Below the pieces are notes generated by a model, which saw only the letters and a list, made by a program, of their open reading frames with translations, was not told where the DNA came from and ran no database searches. From Acanthamoeba castellanii str. Neff (Eukaryota; Discosea; Longamoebia; Acanthamoebidae), in the NCBI RefSeq assembly GCF_000313135.1, contig NW_004457369.1, positions 57,405 through 69,219 of the forward strand: a stretch of DNA of 11,815 nt, in the 5' to 3' direction. Below are positions 1-7,714 of the stretch, piece after piece. Every line of letters starts with the position of its first letter. The first letter of the stretch is position 1. Both the position numbers and the translations under genes were made by a program.

Positions 1-270
1 CCCGAACTTGCCCGCCCGACAGGTCAATTCTGGAATGTGAGCAATGCCAGTGCTCCGCGCGCGCACATTCCAAACAATCCGAGAACCCGCAACTGGCCCG
101 GTGATCGGGGCGTCGGGTATCGCACGGACACTCTTCGGACGTTCGTGCCCAAAGGCGTGGTTCGGGGCCAGTGCCTTGTACCCACTGGCAAACGACTTTG
201 TCGGGGAGGACACGGTTCGGTTTGTGGTTGTGTTTTGTTTTGTCTTGAAAGAGGAAGAGATGAGGACTAC
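1..270. other. Unassigned left edge
   Basis: I cannot assign a gene here. Several frames are open: a plus frame runs from position 44 into the neighbouring gene, a plus frame runs from the edge to a TGA at 102-104, and a minus frame is open from about 185 to the edge. None has a recognisable motif or clear splice signals. The plus strand at 215-250 is T/G-rich (A/C-rich on minus) and fits the 3' flank of the minus-strand CX9C gene. The tail or head of a gene lying mostly outside the window is possible. Confidence 0.4.
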
Positions 271-670
271 TCAGTGCATGGGGACGAATGGCTTCTGGGG
301 CTGCTTCAGAGACCGCTCCATGCACTGTGCATAGGCTTGCAGGGGTTCCTGACACAGGACGAGGCCTCGAACGCCGGCTTGTGCGTCCTGCAGGATTTGA
401 AGGAGAGGAAATGATGATGAGTGGAAGTTTTAAGATGGATGGCCAGTGAAGAGGAAAGGGGTCGAGCACTGGCGAGGCTGCATCCAAAATGGCCAGCAAG
501 CATTCCATCATCGAAATAGTTGCGCAGATGAGCGGTACCTCTGTGCCCTTGTGCTTGGACTGCTCAGAGAAGCAATGGAAGAAGACGAGGCCAGCCTTCT
601 GGCATTCTCGTGTGAGGGAAGGGAAGTAGTCGGGCAACACAGGCGAAAGGTCTTCCGTTGCGCTCTGCAT
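271..670 (-). CDS. Small twin CX9C (CHCH-type) protein, probably mitochondrial intermembrane space
   Basis: Two exons, 670-539 and 387-271, flank a GT-AG intron at 388-538 (GAG|GTACCG ... CCTGCAG|GAC, phase 0) and give 82 aa. Cysteines at residues 23, 33, 56 and 66 form two exact C-X9-C pairs (CQKAGLVFFHC and CQEPLQAYAQC) separated by 22 residues. Known for the family: twin CX9C proteins are small coiled-coil-helix proteins imported through the Mia40 disulfide relay, often acting in respiratory-complex assembly. No N-terminal presequence is visible, as usual for this class. The start is the first in-frame ATG; the same frame is open further upstream but reaches a stop without another ATG. An out-of-frame ATG lies upstream at 780. 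The precise family member is not recognised. The match of exon phases, the motif in both halves and the typical length make the model likely. Confidence 0.8.
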
Positions 671-797
671 GTTGCGTTCTGTTGGCGTCTTGATTTTGAG
701 ATCGTGAAGAAAATCAAAAAGAAACTGATTTCGAAGAATAGCGGCAGCACGGGTTGTTGAGCTTGTCGCGCGTCACTCATCTTGTTCAGTCATCGCG
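671..797. promoter_or_regulatory. Shared divergent promoter region
   Basis: This 127-bp spacer separates the start codons of the minus-strand CX9C gene and the plus-strand synthetase, so both promoters or 5' UTRs must lie in or overlap it. No TATA box is evident. It holds an A-rich/T-rich stretch at about 700-735. Bidirectional use is inferred from layout only. Confidence 0.45.
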
Positions 798-1082
798 ATG
801 AGGATCGCTGGCCGTCCTATCCTTGCCGGCCGGGCACCGTTCTCCGCCTCGAGCCTCGTACGATTTCCATTCGCGATTTTCTGAATTAATTTTCCGATTG
901 AAATTAATCAATCTTTGGCCCTCCTCGCCACAGTTCAGTGTGAATGCAGCTACCAAGATCCTTTATCGCCGGAGCCACACGTATCCTACCCTTAAACCTC
1001 TCAATCACTTTCATATATTTCTATTATTATTTTTTTACAAATAATAAAAAAACAACTATTTTGTTGCTACAGTGCCGGCCTC
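798..1082 (+). other. Split mitochondrial targeting presequence of the synthetase
   Basis: Exon 798-857 encodes [20 protein letters not shown] and exon 934-980 encodes [16 protein letters not shown], its last codon completed at 1073; three more residues lead into Met40. The introns are 858-933 (GTACGA ... CGCCACAG, pyrimidine-rich acceptor) and 981-1072 (GTATCC ... TGCTACAG, AT-rich). Phases 0 and 2 join without a stop. Six basic and no acidic residues fit a matrix-targeting helix, and RRS is a plausible cleavage area. This is inferred from sequence alone; initiation at 1083 remains possible. Confidence 0.62.
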
Positions 1083-3553
1083 ATGCCGTGGCGAGTGAGT
1101 GACATCCTCAGCAAAGCCACGCCTGGCCAAGATCTCGTCATCAAGGTACTCCCCGACTGACCGAGTGAGTTACTAGTCTGGTGGTAACTCTCTTCTTTGC
1201 CGCGCAGGGATGGGTCCGCACAGTGCGACAGCAGAAGCAGCACGCGTTCGTGGAGCTGTCCGATGGCTCACATCAGACGCCGCTCCAGATCGTGGCCACT
1301 CCCGAGCTGGTCAAAGGGTGCGCCGGAGATGCGGTTACAATGCGCATTTGTGGGATTCTCACCTCACCGGCCACTTCACACACGACACGACATGACACAC
1401 ACACGGCACACGGCACGACCAACGACACACAACAGGGCGTCGACTGGTTGCAGCATCGAAGTGGAAGGCAAGATTGTGGAGAGCCCAGCCGGGAAGCAAA
1501 AGCTCGAAATGGTGGCTTCCCGACTGAACATCATCGGCGCTTGCGACCCCGAGGTGAGGCCCGCTCGCTTCTTGATCCAGCAGCAACTGGAGTGTCGTGT
1601 CGTTGGTCGTGTCGTTGGTCGTGTGGTGTGTGCGTGTTGTGTCGTGTCGTGTCGTGTCGTGTGCATGTTGTGTAGTGCTGATTTTGTGACGGTGCGAGTC
1701 CAGAAATACCCACTCGCCAAGAAGAAGCATTCGTTGGAGTTCATGAGGGAGATTCCGCACCTGCGTGCGCGGACCAACACCATCGGAGGTTCAACCTTCT
1801 TCTTCTTCTTCTGGGCAACACCTCTGCGCCGCCTTTGGGCTCACGGTTGGGCACCACTCACGCACGCAGGCGTGCTGCGGGTGCGAGACACGGCCGCGTC
1901 TGCCATCCGAGACTTCTTCCACGAGAACGGCTTCATCGAGCTACACACGCCCATCCTAACCTCCTCCGACTGCGAAGGCACGTGTGACGAACAGCGTTCT
2001 TTCTTTCGCGCCGTCACGATGACCCTGACCCCAACGGGCCAACACACACACGGCACACACACACACGACACACACACTAGGCGCTGGCGAGCAGTTCACG
2101 GTCTCGGCGCTGATGCCCGCCTCGTCCAGTGAGCAAGGTTCATTCCTTTCGCTCCTCGCCTGCGCTTCGACGTCGTGTGTGAATGAGAAATTGACGCGTC
2201 GTGTTGTGACCCGACCACGATGCAACTGCGTGCGACAGGCCCGCGCGAGTTCTTCGATCGCACGGTCGGCCTCACCGTGTCGGGCCAGCTGCAGGCCGAG
2301 ATGGCCGCGTGTGCGCTCTCGCGCGTGTACACCTTCGGTCCCACCTTCCGCGCCGACAACTCCATGACCCGCAACCACCTCGCCGAGTTCTGGTATTTTT
2401 TAAATCTTTTTATTTATTATTTATTTTTGTTCAATATTCTTTAATTATTTATTCGATGTAATGTTGCTTATTTGCTTTATTATTTATTTGTTTTGCAGGA
2501 TGATCGAGCCCGAGATCGCGTTCTGTGACCTCAACCTGAACATGCGCGTGGCGGAGCACATGGTGAAGGCGGTCATCGAAGCCGTGCTGGCCAAGTGCGA
2601 CGAGGACATGGCATTCTTCCACAAGCGGGTCGACGAGGGACTCATGGCCCGCCTCCACAAGACTCTCGCAGGCAGGCCTCTCGTGTGTGTCGTGCGGTGG
2701 GTGTGTGTGTGTGGTCGTAGGACTTACCAAAAGGCACGCCACACAGGTCCTTTCCAGGAGGTGACCTACACGGACGCCGTGAAGCTGCTGGAGAAGAGCG
2801 GAAAGAAGTTCGAGTTCCCGGTGGCCTGGGGCCTCGACCTGCAGAAGGAGCACGAGAGGTACCTCGTCGAGGTCCGTTTCCTCCCGGCTTTTCTGCTCCG
2901 TCCTCCTCTTGTCTCACTTGCGCATCGCGCGTCTCAGTTCGAGTTTGACAACCGACCGGTCTTTGTGACGCACTATCCCAAGGACATCAAGCCCTTCTAC
3001 ATGAAGCTCGATGAGGTAACCCAACCCTACCACGTGTGTGTGTCCGTGTGTGTGTGTGTGTGTGTCGTGTGTGTCGTGTGGTTGACGTGACCCTTTCCTT
3101 GCAGGACGGTCGCACCGTGCAAGCCATGGACCTCCTGGTCCCCACGATAGGTGCGTACGCAGCTTCCGATGGAATTCAGCTCTGTGGCCAAGCCGCGGCT
3201 GACCTGGTCTGAGCTGGTTGGTGCGTGCTTACAGGCGAGCTGATCGGCGGCAGTGTGCGTGAGGAGAACCTCGACACGTTGCAGGCCCGCATGAAGGCCA
3301 TGAACATGAACGTGGACGACTACCAGTGGTACCTTGACTTGCGGCGGTACAGCTCCTTTTCCCCTGCGCACTCAGCCACACGACTTCACGACTCACGCGC
3401 TCCGAACGGTCATCTGCACGTTCCAGCTTCGGCACAGTGCCGCACGCAGGCTTCGGGCTGGGCTTCGAGCGGCTGCTGCAGTACGTGACGGGCATGGACA
3501 ACATCCGCGACGTCATCCCCGTCCCGCGCTACCGCGGCTACTGCCGTTTCTGA
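798..3553 (+). CDS. NARS2: Asparaginyl-tRNA synthetase, mitochondrial type (class II)
   Basis: Charges tRNA-Asn with asparagine using ATP. Exons: 798-857, 934-980, 1073-1145, 1208-1317, 1436-1553, 1704-1788, 1870-1977, 2081-2128, 2239-2392, 2499-2671, 2747-2871, 2938-3015, 3105-3150, 3235-3346, 3427-3553; all phases agree, giving 487 aa. From Met40 the protein follows bacterial AsnRS closely: an OB-fold anticodon domain (GWVRTVRQ at about 61), the class II motif 1 region with SDCEGAGEQF, motif 2 (FRADNS at about 253) and motif 3 (GLGFER at about 456), ending in RGYCRF. Residues 1-39 come from two small exons plus the start of the third; they are rich in Arg, Ser and Ala with no acidic residue, which fits a mitochondrial presequence. 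Without them the protein would start at 1083 with 448 aa. The intron at 1978-2080 is best read as GC-AG; the one at 2672-2746 has a GT-AG alternative (2683-2757). Function is near certain; the first two exons are inferred. Confidence 0.93.
1318..1435 (+). repeat. CA/GACAC-rich intron of the synthetase gene
   Basis: GT-AG intron (GG|GTGCGC ... ACAACAG|G, phase 2). From about 1369 to 1430 it is a degenerate CACACGACACG-type repeat. It contains CACGACCAACGACAC at 1414-1428, the reverse complement of a sequence occurring twice in the next intron. Confidence 0.75.
1554..1703 (+). repeat. GTGTC/GTTGGTC-rich intron of the synthetase gene
   Basis: GT-AG intron (GAG|GTGAGG ... GAGTCCAG|AAA, phase 0). 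Between 1592 and 1673 it is built of GTGTC, GTTGGTC and GTGTGT units. GTGTCGTTGGTCGTG occurs at 1597-1611 and again, overlapping, at 1609-1623. Its G/T polarity is opposite to the preceding intron. Confidence 0.75.
1978..2080 (+). other. GC-AG intron in the synthetase gene
   Basis: The donor is GAAG|GCACGT and the acceptor CACACTAG|GC, phase 1. Splicing here restores GAA GGC GCT GGC GAG, the EGAGE of the conserved motif. A GT donor at 1984 would also keep frame but would insert Thr-Cys inside that motif, and the GT at 1982 would break the frame. From 2041 to 2077 the intron is CA-rich. Confidence 0.7.
3033..3080 (+). repeat. GT dinucleotide tract in synthetase intron
   Basis: A nearly pure GT run with GTCC and GTC interruptions lies inside the 3016-3104 intron (GAG|GTAACC ... 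CTTGCAG|GAC). Confidence 0.8.
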
Positions 3554-3659
3554 TGACTCTCGCCCGGCCTTCTTCTTCTTTGATGCCGATCAAGACAACA
3601 ACAAGACGACCATGGTGTTGGTTTCAATTAATTGTTTTCTTTATTGTTGTTTTGGGGGT
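3554..3659. other. Convergent 3' spacer between synthetase and Pol I genes
   Basis: The stop codons are 106 bp apart. Both 3' UTRs and cleavage sites must fit here or overlap. AATAAA on the minus strand (TTTATT at 3640-3645) lies about 15 nt beyond the Pol I stop. No AATAAA follows the synthetase stop on the plus strand. The palindrome CAATTAATTG is at about 3625-3634. Confidence 0.6.
3640..3645 (-). terminator. Putative poly(A) signal of the Pol I subunit gene
   Basis: The canonical AATAAA hexamer on the minus strand starts 15 nt after the stop codon. It is close to the stop, but spacers here are short. No transcript evidence was available. Confidence 0.4.
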
Positions 3660-6600
3660 TCACTGGATGTTCATGGTGATTCGGATGTTCATGGCGGCGA
3701 GCTCGTTGACGAGGTAGCGGAAGACGTAGGGAATGGTGATGGCGGTCACGCCGTCCTTCGACTCGCAGAAGGTGCACATCACCTTGCGGTCCTTGGTGTT
3801 CACCGGCGAGATGATACTGCCGCAGCCCTTGCACGCCCAGCTCTGTTGCGACGACCAACAAACAAGTCAGCAAAACGGTCTCCGTTGTGTGTCGCGCGCG
3901 TGTGTGTGGTGTGTGTGTGTGTGGTGTGTGTGTGTGTGTGGTGAAAGTGTTTGCGACAAGCGAAGCAAGCACCGCTGCAAGAGCGAATGGCGCTTGTATT
4001 AGAGTCGTAATGGTTTGATGTTGTCCAATGGGTACGAAGCGAAATCCATGCTCTCACGAGTACTGAGAGATAAACCTTCGGCGGACATAGGTGTGTGCAC
4101 GGTCGTGTCGTGTCGTGTCGTGTCGTGTCGTGTCGTGTCGTGTCGTGTCGTGTCGTGTCGTGTCGTGTCGTGTCGTGTCGTGTGCAGTGTGTTGTGGGGA
4201 GGCGAACCCTGGAGTAATCGGAGCACTTGAAGAGTCGGTCCTGCAGGAGGAACGAGGTGCCGTGGGCCAGAAGACAATCGCGCTCCATCTCTCCGAAACG
4301 GATACCACCTCCCTTTTGACGACCCTGTTTTCACAAAGAAAGAACGAAAACGAAAACGAAACGCGAAGCCGACGCCGGCGTGAGTAAAAATCAAAATCAA
4401 AACAAATGTAATCAATCAAAATAAATTGTGATAAAAAATTAGAGGGCGAACCTTGATGGGCTGTTGGGTGAGCTGGTGGACGGGACCGGTGGACCGCACC
4501 TGGTACTTGTCCTTCACCATGTGACGCAGACGCTGATAGTACACCACGCCCAGGTAGATGTCGGCCCGCAGCTCGCACCCTAGGATGCCCGAATACATGG
4601 GCTCGTTGCCGTAGTAGTTGTAGCCGGCCGCCAGCAGCTGCTGGCCGAAGTAGTCAACCGCCGTGTGCTTCTCGTCGAACCTGTCATTTTTCACACACGC
4701 GCGCGTGCGATTCAGCGTGTGTCGTGCGGTTTGTGCGTGTGCGGTGGTGTGTGCGGTCGTACCGGAAGGGAGTGGCATCCTGGAACATGCCGTGGAGGGC
4801 GCCAGACTTGGAGGCCATGGACTCGATCAACATGGCGATGGTCATACGCGAGGGGAAGGCGTGCGGGTTGATGATGACGTCGGGCGACATGCCCGACTCG
4901 CTGAAGGGCATGTTCTCCTGCGGCCACAGCTGGGACATGACGCCCTTCTGCCCGTGCCTCGATGCGAACTTGTCTCCGATCACCGGGTTTCGATTGAGCC
5001 GCAGCTTGATCGACACGCGCTGGATCAGGCCCTTGCTCGACGTGCCGACGACGCGCACCTCGTCCACGACGGCCTCCTCCTTGCTCTTGTACCGGTGCAG
5101 GTGCGGCTTGCCGGTGCCGCCGTCAACCGTGACGTAGAACGGGCTGCCCGCCTCGAGCCTCGTACCCGGGGCACTGTAGGCGTGATATGGGGTGGTGTAA
5201 GCACGTGTGTGTGTGTGTTGTGTGTGTCGTGTCGTGTGGTACGTACGGCAGACCGTCCTCTTCGAGCTCCTCGCAGAAGCGCTTCTTGGCGGGCTGCATG
5301 CCGTCTTCGTCCATGGCCTGTTGGTCCTTGTCCTCCACGAGCGGGTTGGCGATGTACTTGGGCGCGTCGCCCTTCTTCTCCTTCCGCGCAAAGTCCACCA
5401 GCTCGTTCTTGTAGACGCTGGCGTGACCGAATCCGCGCTGGTAGGCGGCCTTGTTGATGATCATGGCGTCCTCCATGTCGTAGCCGGTGTACGAAAGCAC
5501 GGCGACGATGGCGTTGGCGCCGATCGGGTAGTCGTCGAGCTCGTACTCGTCGTAGACGTTGGTGCGCGACACGGGCGCCTGCGGGTTCTGGATGCGGTAG
5601 ATCTTGTTGTCCGTCCGGTGCTGGAACGAGTGGCACGGCGTGGCGATCGACTGCTTGGCCATCTGGCACTGGTACATGTTTCGGGGCGACTGGTTCATGT
5701 CGCAGAAGGGCGTGAGGCCGGCCACGACCGAGAGCATGTTCATGGGTCGGATCTCCTGGTGCGTGAAGATGTCCTTGTCCTTCCTGTCCTCGTCGAGCAC
5801 CGCAATGTTCATGTACACCTGTAGGTTGTGTGTGTGTGTGTTGTGTGTGTGTTGGTCACTCTTCACCGACCAACGAACGCGCGCATTGTTGGAATGCCTT
5901 GGTTTACGCACCTGCTCGAAGGAGCCGATGTACTCGATGTCGCCGGTGGCGAGGTACTTGACGGGGCGCATCATGCGCGAGGGCGTGGTCCACATGTAGA
6001 GCCCGGGGTACTGCTTGCTGACGCCGGCCGGCACCAGACCCAGCTCGAGCGTCCACGGGATGTCTTCGAGCTTTTTCACCTTCAGGTAGCGCAGCTTTTC
6101 GACCAGCTGCGGCGCGGCCGCGTGCGGAATGAAGCCCATGAGCTCACCTGCGCGTTATGCGGTGTTAAATTGATTGCATTCCGATCATTCATCGATGACG
6201 TGGCTTGCGAGAGCCCTGCAAAGGAGGCATACCGTCGAGGAAAACGTCGAGGTACTGGTCGGAGGGGAAGAGAATGGACTGGGACGCGGGCGAAACGCCC
6301 AGCGAGACCAGGAGAGAGGCCATCCGTCGGGTGTCGGCCTGGTGCGTGATGAGCTGCAGCAGCGCGACCATTGTGGCGGCGGTCAGTAAAAAGAGCATCA
6401 CCGCAGACAGACGCGAAATCGACTACTTACCCTGCACACGGCGGTCAAATGGTTGATGAGACCACAAGGCGCTCCGTCGGGAGTGTGCACAGGACAGAAG
6501 AAACCTATGCAACACCACACACATACACACACACACACACACACGAGCAGGTTGGTCAACTACACGAATCATTGATGATCGTCGTGTGGAGTAGTGATGA

Positions 6601-7682
6601 AAAGAGGGTTGAGAGTTGAATCAACGCACCCCACGACTCGGGCATGAGCTTACGCACGGCGGTCGTCTTCATGGTGGCGAAGAAGGCGCCTCTGTGGACG
6701 CAGCGGAAGTGGGAGAAGTAACGCAGCCAATTGAGCTTCTCGGCCACCACGACGTAACCGTTGAGCTGCAGGGCAGGGGGGGAGACGAAGGGTAGCGTGT
6801 TTATGTGAGACGCAGCGCACTGCGGGTGAGGTGCACCAGGTCAGGTCTGTACCTGCATGAGGCCCATGCCGGTGGACGAGATCAGGTTGCCGGTGGCGAG
6901 GAAGTAGTCCACCTTCTTGCCCAGGTCGAAGTTCTTCTCCATGGCCTTGCGCAGGTACCCCTCTGCACGCGCGCCACCCACGATTCAGCCCAACGCTCGC
7001 GTAGGAACGACGACGACGACGACGAGTGGAGGGTAGGTAGGCATACCAGGATCGGATTCCCAGGTGAGGCCGGCCTTGGCGGAGGGCATGGCGTGCAGTT
7101 TGTTGAGGATCAGCTTGACGCCGACGAGCCACTCCTGCATCTTCTCCTTGAGGAACATGAGGTAGACGTGGCCGGGCAACAGCAGCTCGAAGTTCATGGG
7201 CGAATCGGCGTTGTCGGGACCGATCTCACCGCTCGCCAGAGAGTAGAGCTTGCGGATCATGAAACTAAGAATTGTGGGCGCGGCCAATGGGAATCAATCA
7301 ATTGTAAGTAAGACCAGTGACCATGAATTGAGGAGGCCAAGGGGGCGAGATGGTCACGTACGCGAGAAGGTCGAACTTCTGCTTGTTCTTCTGCGGGTTC
7401 AGGTGCACAAAGATGTAACGGTCGAGCAGGAACTGGCCCACCTCGATGTCCGTCATCCTCTCGGGCACCCGGAGAGCAATACGGAAGCTGGAACCTGCGG
7501 GTATCGTGCGTGCGTGAGTGAGGCGAAGTGAGTGAGCACAGAAGCGTCATGATGACTGACATCTGTTGTTTGGTTCGAGTGAGTGCGGGCGGGCGGGTAC
7601 CGAGGTAGGCGAGACACTGCTCCTTGGTCTCCATGTTCTCGTATGACTTGGCCTCGCGCAGGATCACTTCCACACTGTCGTA

Positions 7683-7714
<32 letters not shown>

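Noticed and set aside
1359..1783. Minus-strand frames of His/Thr/Arg repeats opposite the synthetase introns
   Set aside because: They arise from the GTGTC and CACAC repeats and lie antisense to well-supported exons.
3945..4095. A short exon between the two repeat arrays of the last Pol I intron
   Set aside because: The flanking exons already join to a protein matching the expected length across SDYS to CXXC; an added exon would insert about 40 unrelated residues.
4091..4387. Open frames rich in Cys-Arg-Val repeats across the TCGTG array
   Set aside because: They are readings of a 5-bp microsatellite within an intron and have no independent coding signal.
5207..5824. 205-codon plus-strand frame opposite the Pol I gene
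   Set aside because: It is the antisense shadow of the large 5247-5818 exon, which encodes recognisable polymerase motifs.
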